64,000 nt of DNA from Stagnihabitans tardus (GTDB lineage: Bacteria; Pseudomonadota; Alphaproteobacteria; Rhodobacterales; Rhodobacteraceae). The DNA lies in assembly GCF_009925085.1 (NCBI RefSeq), contig NZ_JAABNR010000002.1:1-64000 (forward strand), written 5' to 3'. The position numbers and the translations under genes are program-made. A model generated the notes under the pieces. It was not told where the DNA came from, made no database searches, and saw only the letters and a program-made list of their open reading frames with translations. Below, piece by piece: positions 8,737-18,795 of the stretch; position 1 is the first letter of the stretch; each line of letters starts with the position of its first letter.

Positions 8737-9650
8737 GCGATCTCTCCGGCTTGGATATGGGCGATTTTCTCGGCGAGGGCGGCGTATTCGCCCGGGCTCA
8801 GTCCGACCAGGGGCGGAAGGGTCCGACACCAGCCGGAATCGCCGGTGCGATGGGCGATCATCGCCTTGATCGCGGGGATCTGGACATAAGAGTTCGACAG
8901 GTCGCGATAAGCGTTGATCCGGGCCTGGGCCGCGGCCACCTGCGCCGCGCGCGCGGGGTCCCGGGCGCCGTCGTAGACCACCCGCAACTGGGCCGCCACC
9001 AGGTTCGAGGTCGCGGTGATGCATCCCGCGCCCCCCGCCTGCATCAGCGGCAACAAGAGCGGATCGGCCCCGGCCAGCACCGAAAAGCCGGGGAAGCGCG
9101 CAAGCATCGCCGTCATGTTCTCGATTCTGCCTGCGCTGTCCTTGATGCCGACCACGACGCCGGGGAAGGCGGCAATCAGGCGCTCGATCAGGTCATGGCC
9201 CAGGGGCAGGCCGGACATCTGGGGGATGTGATAGAGCACCACTTTCAAGCGGTCGTCACCTACGGCTTCGATCACGCGGGCATAGGCATGGAACAGGCCC
9301 TCATCGCTGACGCCCTTGTAATAGAAGGGCGGCAGCATCACGACGCGCGTCACGCCCACCGACAGCGCATGGCGTGTCAGCTCCACCGTCTCGGGGATAT
9401 TCGCGACGCCGGTCCCCGGCATCAGCTGATCGCCCGACAGGCCCGCCCCAAGCGCGGCTTCCAGGATGGTGCGGCGCTGGGCGCTGGAAAGGGAATTGGC
9501 CTCTCCGGTCGTGCCCAGAAGAGCCACGCCGTGGCAGCCCTGGTCGATCAGCCAGCGGCATTGCGCGGCGAAGGCGGGCAGGTTGGGCGAAAGGTCGGCG
9601 TTCACCGGGGTGGCAGAGGCGCTGTAGACGCCAGTGATTGCAAGGGTCAT
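8733..9650 (-). CDS. dihydrodipicolinate synthase-family aldolase/lyase
   Basis: This 305-residue TIM-barrel protein belongs to the DapA/NanA superfamily. The Schiff-base lysine is in VVGIKDSAG (near residue 160) and the catalytic tyrosine is in VVLYHIPQMSG (near residue 133). The phosphate/carboxylate-binding GTTGEANSL motif is at residues 47-55. A role in lysine synthesis is unlikely because the gene sits inside a sugar-acid catabolic operon. Family members here usually cleave or dehydrate 2-keto-3-deoxy sugar acids to pyruvate and an aldehyde, which the adjacent iron dehydrogenase could then process. It begins one base after the stop of the PdxA2 gene. Confidence 0.88.
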   Translation of the reverse strand: MTLAITGVYSASATPVNADLSPNLPAFAAQCRWLIDQGCHGVALLGTTGEANSLSSAQRRTILEAALGAGLSGDQLMPGTGVANIPETVELTRHALSVGVTRVVMLPPFYYKGVSDEGLFHAYARVIEAVGDDRLKVVLYHIPQMSGLPLGHDLIERLIAAFPGVVVGIKDSAGRIENMTAMLARFPGFSVLAGADPLLLPLMQAGGAGCITATSNLVAAQLRVVYDGARDPARAAQVAAAQARINAYRDLSNSYVQIPAIKAMIAHRTGDSGWCRTLPPLVGLSPGEYAALAEKIAHIQAGEIA

Positions 9651-9651
9651 G

Positions 9652-10602
9652 TCAGGCCTTTGGATGGGCGGCCAGGCCCCGGGCATAGGCCAGGGCGTGG
9701 TCGAGATTGACGTTCTTGGCGATCCCCTTGCCCGCGATGTCGAAGGCCGTGCCGTGGTCGACCGAGCAGCGGTCGATGGGCAGGCCGACGGACACATTCA
9801 CGGCGGTATCGAAAGCCACCAGCTTGATCGGGATATGGCCCTGGTCGTGATACTGGGCGATCACCAGGTCGAAGGCGCCCATATAGGCGCGGTGATAGAC
9901 CGTGTCGGCGGGGACGGGGCCGGTGACATTGATCCCCTCGGCCCGGGCCTGGGCGACGGCGGGGGCGATGTGGTCGTCATCCTCGGAGCCGAAAAGCCCG
10001 CCCTCGCCGCAATGCGGGTTCAGGCCCGCCACCGCGATGCGGGGCGCCTGTCCAAGGCGGCGGAAATGCGCATCCCCGGCGCGGATCGTGGCGAGGATCC
10101 GCTCGGGGCGGGCGCGCTGGATGGCGGTCTGCAAGGAGACATGGGTCGAGACATGGATGACGTTCAGCCGTTCGGAGGCCAGCAGCATGAACGAAGATTT
10201 CGACCCGGTCAGCGCGGCCAGCATCCCCGTGTGGCCGTCGTAGTGATGCCCCGCCGCGTTCAGCGCCGCCTTGTTGATCGGCGCGGTCACGATGCACGAG
10301 ACCTGACCGGCCTCGGCCTGGCGCACCGCCGCCTCGATGAAGCGGAAACACGCCTCGCCGCAGCGCGTGTCGATCTGGCCGAAGGCGGGGGTGCCGCCCG
10401 GGATCCCGGTGTGGTGGATGTCGAGGCTGTCGAGGTTCAGGCCGGTTTTCAGCACGGCTTCGGCGGCGGCCAGGCTGCCGCGGTTGCCGAAGACGCGGTA
10501 GCCGGCCCGCGCCTCTGGCGACAGGGAGGCCAGCGACTTGACGATGATCTCGGGGCCGACGCCGGCGGGGTCTCCCATGGTGATGGCGATGGGGGCGGTC
10601 AT
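9652..10602 (-). CDS. pdxA2: PdxA2-type 4-phospho-threonate/erythronate dehydrogenase
   Basis: This 316-residue protein is of the PdxA family. Seen motifs are [13 protein letters not shown] at the N-terminus, TAPINKAAL, the metal-binding histidines in [10 protein letters not shown] (near residues 130-140) and [11 protein letters not shown] (near 245-255), and [13 protein letters not shown]. PdxA proper makes pyridoxal precursors. The paralogue PdxA2, found with DUF1537 kinases, oxidises 4-phospho-D-threonate or 4-phospho-D-erythronate with NAD, and the product decarboxylates to dihydroxyacetone phosphate. The kinase at 5754 and the operon with an importer favour PdxA2 over vitamin B6 synthesis. 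Its ATG overlaps the stop of the upstream ATPase gene by four bases. Confidence 0.85.
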   Translation of the reverse strand: MTAPIAITMGDPAGVGPEIIVKSLASLSPEARAGYRVFGNRGSLAAAEAVLKTGLNLDSLDIHHTGIPGGTPAFGQIDTRCGEACFRFIEAAVRQAEAGQVSCIVTAPINKAALNAAGHHYDGHTGMLAALTGSKSSFMLLASERLNVIHVSTHVSLQTAIQRARPERILATIRAGDAHFRRLGQAPRIAVAGLNPHCGEGGLFGSEDDDHIAPAVAQARAEGINVTGPVPADTVYHRAYMGAFDLVIAQYHDQGHIPIKLVAFDTAVNVSVGLPIDRCSVDHGTAFDIAGKGIAKNVNLDHALAYARGLAAHPKA

Positions 10603-11593
10603 GGGGTCTCCCAGTTGGTCTGGTCTTTGCCGGTCACCGCATGGCAGGCGACGCGGTGATCGGGGGCGACCTCGCGCCAGGCGGGCACCTTGGTCTTGCA
10701 AGGGTCGCGGGCGAGGGGGCAGCGGGTGTGGAAGCGGCAGCCTTGCGGCGGGTTCAGCGGGCTTGGCACCTCGCCCTCGAGGCGCTGGCGACTGCGCGCG
10801 GCGCGGGGGTCGGGTTCGGGGACGGCGGACAGAAGCGCCCGGGTATAGGGGTGCAGCGGTCGGGCGAAAAGGTCGCGGGCGGGCGCCAGTTCCGCAAGGC
10901 GGCCCAGATACATGACCCCCACCCGGTCGCTGATATGGCGCACCACGGCCAGGTCATGGGCGATGAAGAGATAGGTCAGGCCGTATTTATCCTGCAGGTC
11001 CAGAAGCAGGTTCAGGATCTGCGCCTGGACGGATACATCCAGGGCCGAGATCGCCTCGTCGCAGACGATGAAGCGGGGCTGGCAGGCGAGGGCGCGGGCA
11101 ATGGCGACGCGCTGGCGTTGGCCGCCCGACAGCTCGTGCGGATAACGGCGGGCAAAGGCCGGCGTCAGGCCCACATCGGCGAGAAGCTGGGCCAGGCGGG
11201 CGGGAAGTTCGGCCTTGGTGGCCAGCTTGTGAAAGAGGATCGGCTCGGAGAGCGCCTCGCCGATGGTCATGCGGGGGTTCAGCGTGGAATAGGGGTCCTG
11301 GAAGACGATTTGCAGGTCGCGGCGGAAGGGGCGCATGGCGTCTTCGTCCAGGCCCGCGATGTCCTGGCCGTCATAGATCACGCTGCCGCCCGAGGGCCTG
11401 TGCAGGTTCAGAAGGCAAAAGCCGGTCGTCGACTTGCCGCAGCCGCTTTCGCCCACCAGGCTCAGCGTCTCGCCCGCGCGGATATCGGCGGTGAAATCGT
11501 CCAGGGCATGGACGGTGATGGCGGTCTGGCCAAAGGCCCCGGCGCGCAGGTCGAAGCGTTTGGACAGGCCCTTGATGGACAGAAGCGTCTGGG

Positions 11594-11597
<4 letters not shown>
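10599..11597 (-). CDS. Dpp/Opp-type ABC importer ATPase, second subunit (DppF-like)
   Basis: This 332-residue ATP-binding subunit powers uptake through the membrane pair encoded upstream. Walker A is GESGCGKST (near residues 49-57), the signature motif is [15 protein letters not shown], and Walker B is [15 protein letters not shown]. The C-terminal oligopeptide/dipeptide extension has the cysteine-bearing [14 protein letters not shown] segment, which in this family can hold an iron-sulfur cluster. It overlaps both neighbours by four bases, so transporter and catabolic enzymes are made from one transcript. Confidence 0.93.
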
Positions 11598-12573
<976 letters not shown>

Positions 12574-12577
<4 letters not shown>

Positions 12578-13497
12578 TTCTGCCCCTTGGGATTGAGGGC
12601 GTCGTTCAAACCGTCGCCGAGGAAGTTGAAGGCCACCGTCACCACCGCCAGCACGGCGGCGGGCGCCACCAGCAGGTGGGGCGAGTTGGTCCAGACCCTG
12701 AGGCCGTCCGAGATCATGTTGCCCCAGGAGGGGGTGGGCGGCGTGACGCCGACGCCGAGGAAGGAAAAGGCGCTCTCCAGCACCATGGCGGTGCCAAGGC
12801 CGGCCGAGACGGCGACGACCAGCGGCCCCATGGCATTGGGCAGGACATAGCGCGCCAGGATGATGCGGTTGGTCAGGCCCAGGGCGCGTGCGGCGGTGAC
12901 ATAGGGCCGCGAGCGGATCGACAGGACCTGGGCCCGCACAAGGCGCGCATAGGGCGGCCAGGAGATCAGCGCCATCGACCCGAAGACCAGCACGAAGTCA
13001 GCCAGCATCGTGTTGCGCCAGATCGGGTTCAGGCTGGCCAGGTATTGCGTCTCCATCCAGGTGCTGATCGGCTGTTTCAACGAGGCGTTGATGACGACGA
13101 CCAGCAGCAGTTGCGGGACCGACATGGTCATGTCGGTGAACCACATGACGAAACGGTCGAAGGTGCCGCCGTAAAAGCCCGCGATGGCGCCGAGGATCAC
13201 ACCGATCCCCACCGCGATCAGGGTCACCGCGACGGCAACCAGAAAGGCGGTGCGCGCGCCATAGATCAGCCGCGACAGCACGTCCCGGCCGAGGTCATCG
13301 GTGCCGAACCAATGCGCGGCCTGCGGCGGCACGCTGCGCAGGTCCAGGTTCTGCGACAGGTAGTCATGGGGCGCAAGCCAGGGTCCGAAGGCCGCCACGA
13401 AGACCAGGAAGGCCACCACCGCCAGCCCTGCCAGGGCCAGCTTGTTGCGCCTCAGCCGCTTCCAGGCGTCGCGCCAGAGATTGGTCGGTTGCTCCAT
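12574..13497 (-). CDS. Dpp/Opp-type ABC importer permease (DppC-like)
   Basis: This 307-residue inner-membrane protein starts with a basic N-terminus and a first membrane helix (LALAGLAVVAFLVFVAAFG). A periplasmic segment follows with the DppC hallmark HWFGTDDLGRDVLSRLIYG, then five more helices. The EAA loop that contacts the ATPases is TAARALGLTNRIILARYVLP (near residues 200-219). It forms the translocation channel together with the next gene product, whose stop abuts this start. Confidence 0.93.
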
Positions 13498-14453
13498 CAG
13501 CGCCCCCCTTTCACGTCAGAGGCCCTGGGGTCCAGGAGAGGATACAAGAGGTCCACCAGCAGGTTCGACGCCATCACGAGGAAGGACCCGATGAAGGTGA
13601 TCGCCAGGATCACGGGGAAGTCCGAATTGGTCAGGGCGCTGACCGTCAGGCGGCCCAGACCCGGAAGGCCGAAGACCAGCTCGACGAACATGGCGCCGTT
13701 GACGATGGTGATCATGATCAGGCCAAGCTGGGTGACGACCGGGGTCAGGACGGGGCGCAGGATGTGGCGCAGCGCCACGACCAGCTCGGGCACGCCCTTG
13801 GCGCGGGCGGTGCGGACGTAATCCTCGGTCATGACCTCGATCACCGCCGCCCGGGTCTGGCGCAGGATCAGCGCGATGGGCTGGAAGGACAAAACGATCA
13901 AGGGCAGGATCAGCTTGACGCTGAAGAGCCCACCCCAGCCGTAAGGAACCGCCTCGCCGGGCAGGACCATCAACAGAAGCACCATCAAAAGCGGCCCCGC
14001 GACATAGGCCGGGATGGCCCAAAGCGCCACGGCCGTGCCGAGGATCACGTAATCCGTGCGCGAATTCTGCTTCAGCCCGGCGACCATGCCCAGGGGGATC
14101 GCAATCACCGCCGTCAGAAGGATCGCCGTGACCCCCAGCGTGAAGGAGACGGGCGCGGCCGCCTTGATCATGGCCCAGACCGACCGGCCCGAGGTCAGGG
14201 AATTGCCGAAGTTGCCCTGCACCAGGTTGCCGACATAGGAGGCGAACTGCACCAGGAAGGGCCGGTTCAGCCCGGCCTGGTCGCGGATCGCCTCGATCTT
14301 GACCGGGTCATAGGCCACATCGCCTGGCGCGCGCAGGAAGATCAGCTTGATCGGGTCCCCGGCGCCGTAAAAGGCCAGGGCATAGACCGCCAGCATCACC
14401 AAAAGGACCGACGGCACCCAAAGGAGAAGCCGACGCAGGATATATGTCAACAT
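13497..14453 (-). CDS. Dpp/Opp-type ABC importer permease (DppB-like)
   Basis: This 318-residue inner-membrane permease begins with MLTYILRRLLLWVPSVLLVM, the usual DppB N-terminus. That is why I use the ATG at 14453 rather than an in-frame ATG at 14486, which would add 11 unconserved residues. It shows six predicted helices, the periplasmic DQAGLNRPFLVQFASYV segment, and the EAA loop TARAKGVPELVVALRHILRP. It is the second gene of the operon, 51 bases after the binding-protein gene. Confidence 0.92.
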   Translation of the reverse strand: MLTYILRRLLLWVPSVLLVMLAVYALAFYGAGDPIKLIFLRAPGDVAYDPVKIEAIRDQAGLNRPFLVQFASYVGNLVQGNFGNSLTSGRSVWAMIKAAAPVSFTLGVTAILLTAVIAIPLGMVAGLKQNSRTDYVILGTAVALWAIPAYVAGPLLMVLLLMVLPGEAVPYGWGGLFSVKLILPLIVLSFQPIALILRQTRAAVIEVMTEDYVRTARAKGVPELVVALRHILRPVLTPVVTQLGLIMITIVNGAMFVELVFGLPGLGRLTVSALTNSDFPVILAITFIGSFLVMASNLLVDLLYPLLDPRASDVKGGR

Positions 14454-14504
14454 GGGCCCTGGGTCCGGAAAGGGGCGGCGGGTCATCCCCGCCGCCGTTC
14501 AGTT

Positions 14505-16136
14505 TCAGGCGATGGTGATCGCCCAGGGCGCCACGATCTGCCAGTCGAGGTTCTTTTCCATTCCCGCGACATTGGCATTCGCCCAGCGGGACATGGTCTG
14601 CTTGTACCAGGGGATGAAGCAGAAGTCGTCGCGGAAGAGCCTTTGCGCCTCTTGCGCCAGCGCCACGCGGGCCGGATCGTCGGCGGGCTTGGTCAGGGCC
14701 TCGGCGATCAGGGCATCGACCTTGTCGTTCTTGTAGCCGCCCATCTTGCCCTGGGCATTGCCCGAGGTCGAGGCGATGGACCCCGCAAGGTAGCTCGCCC
14801 CATCCGGAACCCGGGTGCCGACGTCATCGCGGAAGATCTGCACCGCGTTCTGGTCGGGGCCGGCATACTGGTCCTGCTGCGGCTTCATGTCGACCGCCGT
14901 GATCCCCAGGTTCTGGCGCCACTGTTCGGCGATATACTGCGCCGCCGCCTCGTTGGCGGGCGAGGAGATCCCCACGAACATCAGCTTCGGCAGCTTTTCC
15001 GGCCCGCCATAGCTGGAGGCCGCCAGCAGCTCCTTGGCCTTGGCCGGGTCATGCGGATAGGGCACGAAAGCCGCATCCTCTTCACCCGGGACCGAGTTCA
15101 TCACCGTGTCGGTCTTTTGGTGCGGACCATCGGGGAACGAGGCCTTGATCAGCCCGTCGCGGTCGATGGCCAGGATCAGCGCCTCGCGCACCTTGGGGTC
15201 GTCCATCGGCGCGCGGGTGGTGTTGAACCAGAAATGCTGGCTGGTCGGGATCGTCGGCCCGGCGGCGAAATCGGCGCCGAGGTCCTGGATCATGGTCGAG
15301 GTCACAAGCTCGGTATGGGCCTGGAACTCGCCCGACTTCAGCATCTGGGTGGCCGTCACATTGTCTTCGACCGAGGTCAGTTCGATGCGGGCGAGCTTGG
15401 GCGCCTCGCCGAAGAAATTCGGGTTGGGAACCCAGGTGATCAGGCCGGTGTCCAGGTCGGCCGCCTCCATCATGAAGGGCCCCGAGGTCGCGCCATTGGC
15501 ACCGAGGAACCAGTCAGGCACCTCGTTGCCATCGGCGCCACGGGCGACCGAGACCTTGACGATGGGCGCGATGTGGTTGGCGAGGCGCTGGAAGAAGATC
15601 GGATCGGGACCCGAGAGGGTGACGGTCAGCGTGGCGTCATCGGTGACCACGATGCCCGAGATATCGGTGGCCGTGCCGTCCTTGACCGCAGCGTAACCCG
15701 CGACGCCCGCAAGCACCTGGTCGACGCGCTGGTTCTTGGTGGCGGGCATGGCGGACAGTTCCCACGAGCCCTTGACGTCCGCCGCCGTGATGGCGGAGCC
15801 ATCGGCGAACTTGGCGGCGGGGTTCACCTTGAGCGTCCAGGAGGTGAAGTCGGCCGAGGGGGTCCATTCGGTCAGGACATAGGGCTGGATTTCCCCTTTG
15901 TCGTTGAAATACATGGCGCTGCCATTCCAGACCGAGTTCCAGCGATAGGGCACGCCGCCGCCGCGCAGGGGTGACCAGTCCTGGCTGAAGGCCGGGCTGA
16001 TGGCCTTGAGCACCTGGCCCTCCTGGGCCATGGCAATATGCGCGCCCGGCCCGAAGGCGGCCACGGCGACGACCGAGCCCAGGCCAAGCCGCAAGGCACC
16101 ACGCCGGGTCAGGCCCGGTTGCATTCCGTCTTTCAT
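14505..16136 (-). CDS. periplasmic solute-binding protein, family 5 (DppA/OppA type)
   Basis: This 543-residue protein is the substrate receptor of the importer. The N-terminus has TRRGALRLGLG followed by a hydrophobic stretch ending AMA-QE. This resembles a twin-arginine signal with cleavage near residue 37. Typical family-5 features follow: YVLTEWTPSADFTSWTLKVN, KFADGSAITAADVKGSWE and VREALILAIDRDGLI. Family-5 proteins bind peptides but also oligosaccharides and sugar acids, and the operon enzymes point to a sugar-acid ligand here. The ATG at 16136 follows GGGAGGAATGC, a good ribosome binding site. A sigma-70-like promoter and a GntR operator lie upstream. Confidence 0.93.
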   Translation of the reverse strand: MKDGMQPGLTRRGALRLGLGSVVAVAAFGPGAHIAMAQEGQVLKAISPAFSQDWSPLRGGGVPYRWNSVWNGSAMYFNDKGEIQPYVLTEWTPSADFTSWTLKVNPAAKFADGSAITAADVKGSWELSAMPATKNQRVDQVLAGVAGYAAVKDGTATDISGIVVTDDATLTVTLSGPDPIFFQRLANHIAPIVKVSVARGADGNEVPDWFLGANGATSGPFMMEAADLDTGLITWVPNPNFFGEAPKLARIELTSVEDNVTATQMLKSGEFQAHTELVTSTMIQDLGADFAAGPTIPTSQHFWFNTTRAPMDDPKVREALILAIDRDGLIKASFPDGPHQKTDTVMNSVPGEEDAAFVPYPHDPAKAKELLAASSYGGPEKLPKLMFVGISSPANEAAAQYIAEQWRQNLGITAVDMKPQQDQYAGPDQNAVQIFRDDVGTRVPDGASYLAGSIASTSGNAQGKMGGYKNDKVDALIAEALTKPADDPARVALAQEAQRLFRDDFCFIPWYKQTMSRWANANVAGMEKNLDWQIVAPWAITIA

Positions 16137-16210
16137 GCATTCCTCCCATGTTGTGAGCGGCCCGGCCGCGCCACTGGATGGCGCCTCCTCGGCTCGTGCC
16201 TGCTGCTGAT

Positions 16211-16251
16211 GATTAACAACTCCGGGCGAAGTCTGTCAACTTGTTATACAA
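16211..16251 (-). promoter_or_regulatory. importer operon promoter with GntR operator
   Basis: Reading on the minus strand, TTGACA (16234-16239), a 17-base spacer and TTAATC (16211-16216) form a good promoter about 75 bases before the binding-protein start. Next to the -35 box lies TTGTTATACAA (16241-16251), a perfect match to the GntR/FadR consensus TNGTNNNACNA. The regulator encoded at 6790 is the obvious candidate to bind it. Confidence 0.6.
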
Positions 16252-16360
16252 ACTCGGCGGATTTTGGCGACTTGGGTGGAGGTAGTGTGCCGGAAAGAAA
16301 TAAATAATACGATAAAACAATTATTTGTGCGAGTTCCTCACGGAAAATCCTGGACTCCGC

Positions 16361-16375
16361 ATTTTGACAACTTGT
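16361..16375 (+). promoter_or_regulatory. second CAACTTGT motif before the sialidase-like gene
   Basis: The octamer CAACTTGT at 16368-16375 repeats the octamer at 16237-16244 that overlaps the operator of the divergent operon. It overlaps TTGACA (16364-16369), a possible -35 box for the gene starting at 16445, but no convincing -10 box follows. The remaining part of the 308-base gap (16137-16444) is AT-rich and otherwise holds nothing I recognise. Confidence 0.35.
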
Positions 16376-16444
16376 AATTTTTTGCACGATCTGCTTGCTT
16401 CTGTCCCTGTCGCGCCCGACTCGCGGGCTTTCGTGGAGACTGCG

Positions 16445-17611
16445 ATGGACCTCATGCCCCCGGGCGAACTTGCCCGCCCCCAGATCGAAGCCAGGATGGA
16501 CGGGGTCCTGCACCGCCATGCCACCGAGACCGACCGGATCGAGGCTTTCCTGCCCTCGCCCTGCGTGCAGAACCATGCGGCTTTCCTGGCCCTGCTGCCG
16601 GGGGGCGCCCTGGCCTGCGCCTGGTTCGGTGGCACGATGGAGGGAAAAAGCGACATCTCGATCTGGCTCTCGCGGCTGGCCCCCTGCGCCTCGCGGTGGA
16701 GCCCGGCCGAGCGGCTGAGCCATGCGCCCGATCGGTCCGAACAGAACCCCGTGCTCTGGGTCGCGCCGGGCGGAGAAGTCTGGCTGTTCCACACCTCGCA
16801 GCCCGGCGGGCGGCAGGATGAATGCGAGATCCATGTCCGCCGCTCGCCCGATGGCATGCGCTTCGGGCCGGTGCAAAGGCTGGGCGATTTCCGCGGAGTC
16901 TTTGTCCGGCAGCCGCCCATCCTTGGCCCGGGGGGGGAGTGGATCCTGCCGGGTTTTCGCTGCGTCACCCCGCCCGAGGGGCGCTGGACCGGGGGGCTCG
17001 ATACCGCCGTCACCCTGGTCTCGCGCGATCAGGGGGCGAGCTGGGCGGCGGTCGAGGTGCCGGGCAGCCTTGGCGCGGTGCATATGAACCCGGTGCCGGG
17101 TTCGGTGCCGATGCCGGCCTTCTATCGCGACCGCTTTGCCCAGGCGGTGCGGCGCAGCCTGTCGACCGATGGCGGCCTGACCTGGGGCCCGGCCGATCCG
17201 GTGGACCTGCCCAACAACAATTCCTCGATCCAGGTGGTGCGCCTGGCCGATGGCCGCCTGGCCCTGGTGGGCAATCCGACCAATGCCCTCATGTCCGACC
17301 AGCGCCGCGCCTCGCTTTATGACGAGATCGAAGAGGGCGACGCGGGGGGCCCCATGGGCACGGCCGTCTGGGGCGTGCCGCGCGCGCCCCTGGTGCTGGC
17401 GCTTTCGGCCGACGGGGGTGGGACCTTTCCGCTTCGCCGCAGCCTCGAGCAGGGCAGCGGCTATTGCCTGTCGAACAACTCGGAAGAGGGGTTGAACAAG
17501 GAATATTCCTATCCCTCGATCCTCCAGGGCCCCGATGGCGCCCTGCACATCGCCTATACCTATCACCGCAGGGCGATCAAATACCTGCGGCTTGACGCGC
17601 CTCCGGCTTGA
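16445..17611 (+). CDS. sialidase-like six-bladed propeller protein, cytosolic
   Basis: This 388-residue protein is of the predicted neuraminidase (BNR/Asp-box) family. Family blocks are AWFGGTMEGKSDISIWLSR (near residues 59-77), RQPPILGPGG, HMNPVPGSVP, LPNNNSSIQVVRLADGRLAL, and EYSYPSILQGPDGALHIAYT near the C-terminus. Asp-box-like repeats are SRDQGASWA (near 193), STDGGLTWG (near 240) and SADGGGTFP (near 321). No signal peptide is seen, so it should act in the cytoplasm on an imported compound. Family members are usually not true sialidases and the substrate is unknown. The ATG at 16445 follows GGAGACTGCG. Further upstream in-frame codons exist but lack a ribosome site. It is divergent from the importer operon. 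Confidence 0.8.
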   Translation: MDLMPPGELARPQIEARMDGVLHRHATETDRIEAFLPSPCVQNHAAFLALLPGGALACAWFGGTMEGKSDISIWLSRLAPCASRWSPAERLSHAPDRSEQNPVLWVAPGGEVWLFHTSQPGGRQDECEIHVRRSPDGMRFGPVQRLGDFRGVFVRQPPILGPGGEWILPGFRCVTPPEGRWTGGLDTAVTLVSRDQGASWAAVEVPGSLGAVHMNPVPGSVPMPAFYRDRFAQAVRRSLSTDGGLTWGPADPVDLPNNNSSIQVVRLADGRLALVGNPTNALMSDQRRASLYDEIEEGDAGGPMGTAVWGVPRAPLVLALSADGGGTFPLRRSLEQGSGYCLSNNSEEGLNKEYSYPSILQGPDGALHIAYTYHRRAIKYLRLDAPPA

Positions 17612-17631
17612 GGCCCTCGGGGTCAGGGTGG

Positions 17632-17757
17632 CAAAGCGCCTTGACCCCAAGATCGCCTGACGGGTCGAGCGCCCTTCTCGGTCTCAAGGTCGCGCATCCG
17701 CTTGCCCGGTGCCGGCGGTCATGGAACTGGACCAGGGGGGGCGCGCAAGGCGCTTTG
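17632..17757. repeat. 126-bp segment bounded by 12-bp inverted repeats
   Basis: CAAAGCGCCTTG (17632-17643) recurs as its exact reverse complement at 17746-17757. The pair frames 102 bases in the 212-base gap between the sialidase-like gene and the LacI gene. No gene is seen inside. The structure could be a miniature mobile element, a long hairpin or chance. I could not identify a flanking duplication. Confidence 0.4.
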
Positions 17758-17791
17758 AAGTCGTGGTTTCTTGGCCGCCTGAACCCGTATA

Positions 17792-17804
17792 GTCTTGCCA
17801 AGAC
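17792..17804. promoter_or_regulatory. inverted repeat just upstream of the LacI-type gene
   Basis: GTCTTGcCAAGAC has perfect 6-base arms around one base, 20 bases before the start codon of the regulator. It contains TTG/CAA half-sites like those in the operator at 21956, so autoregulation by the LacI-type protein is possible. Confidence 0.35.
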
Positions 17805-17823
17805 AGTGGTGGGCGGAGATCTG

Positions 17824-18795
17824 ATGGCAGTAACCCTCAAGGACGTGGCGGCCAGGGCCGGTGTCTCGCGCTCGGCCGTGTCGCGGACCTTTACCGATGG
17901 CGCCTCGGTCTCGGCCAAGACCCGCGCCAAGGTCGAGGCGGCGGCGGCTGAGCTTGGCTATGCGCCCAATGCGCTCGCCTCAAGCCTGACGACGGGGCGC
18001 ACGAAGCTGATCGGGCTGATCGCCAACAACTTCCACAACCCCCTGATCTTGGAGGTCTTCGACCTTTTCACCCGGGGCTTGCAGGATCGCGGGCTCAGGC
18101 CCTTGCTGGTGAACCTCAGCCAGGCAAGCGACACCGATGGCGCAGTCCGCATGTTGCGGCAATATTCGGTGGATGGGGTGATCGTCGCCTCCTCGACCCT
18201 TCCGCCCAGCTTTGCCCTGGCCTGCAAGGCGGCGGGTCTGCCGGTGGTCCATGCCTTTGGCCGGGCCTCGCCGGATGTGCATGTGGTGGGGATCGACAAC
18301 AGGGCCTGCGGGCGCATGGCGGCCGAGGTCCTGCTGGCCCATGGCTATCGCAGCTTCGGCTTCCTGGGTGGGCCAGAGCGGGCGAGTTCGACCCAGGACC
18401 GGGCGGCAGGCTTCGTCCAGGGGCTGGCGGGGCAGGGCGTGGCGCTGTCCTATGCTGCCGATTACACCTTCGACGCCGGGCGCAGGGCGATGCAGGTGCT
18501 TTTGGCCTCCCCGGCCGAGGCCTATTTCTGCGGCGACGATCTTCTGGCCGTGGGGGCGATGACCGCGATCCAGGACGCGGGGCTTTCGGTGCCGGGCGAC
18601 ATCGGTCTGATCGGGCTCAATGACATGGAGATGTCGCGCTGGCAGAACATCGGCCTGACGACCATCCGCCAGCCGGTGGCCGCGATCATCGACGCGGCCA
18701 TCGAGCTTGTGGTGGCGACCATCGCAAACCCCGGGATGGCGCCGGAAACCCGGCTTTTCCCTTGCGAGGTGATCGAGCGTCAGACCCTGCGCTAG
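17824..18795 (+). CDS. LacI-family regulator of the inositol-type genes
   Basis: This 323-residue protein has the LacI helix-turn-helix at residues 3-25 (TLKDVAARAGVSRSAVSRTF) with the hinge helix near residues 50-58. The periplasmic-binding-protein-like sugar domain runs from about residue 60 to the end (LIGLIANNFHNPLILEVFDL, GVIVASSTLP, CGDDLLAVGAM, IGLIGLNDMEM). It converges on the Gfo/Idh/MocA gene at 18792, overlapping by four bases. The palindrome at 21956-21971 is the best candidate operator. The effector is presumably an inositol-derived compound, by context only. Confidence 0.88.
   Translation: MAVTLKDVAARAGVSRSAVSRTFTDGASVSAKTRAKVEAAAAELGYAPNALASSLTTGRTKLIGLIANNFHNPLILEVFDLFTRGLQDRGLRPLLVNLSQASDTDGAVRMLRQYSVDGVIVASSTLPPSFALACKAAGLPVVHAFGRASPDVHVVGIDNRACGRMAAEVLLAHGYRSFGFLGGPERASSTQDRAAGFVQGLAGQGVALSYAADYTFDAGRRAMQVLLASPAEAYFCGDDLLAVGAMTAIQDAGLSVPGDIGLIGLNDMEMSRWQNIGLTTIRQPVAAIIDAAIELVVATIANPGMAPETRLFPCEVIERQTLR

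Noticed and set aside
8733-9650. A lysine-biosynthetic dihydrodipicolinate synthase
   Set aside because: The fold is the same, but the catabolic operon and the missing lysine genes argue against it.
9652-10602. A true vitamin B6 biosynthesis pdxA gene
   Set aside because: The operon context with an importer and a DUF1537 kinase points to PdxA2-type sugar-acid catabolism instead.
16445-17611. A secreted true sialidase for host glycans
   Set aside because: There is no signal peptide and no sialic acid transport or lyase genes of the Nan type. The family is mostly not true sialidases.
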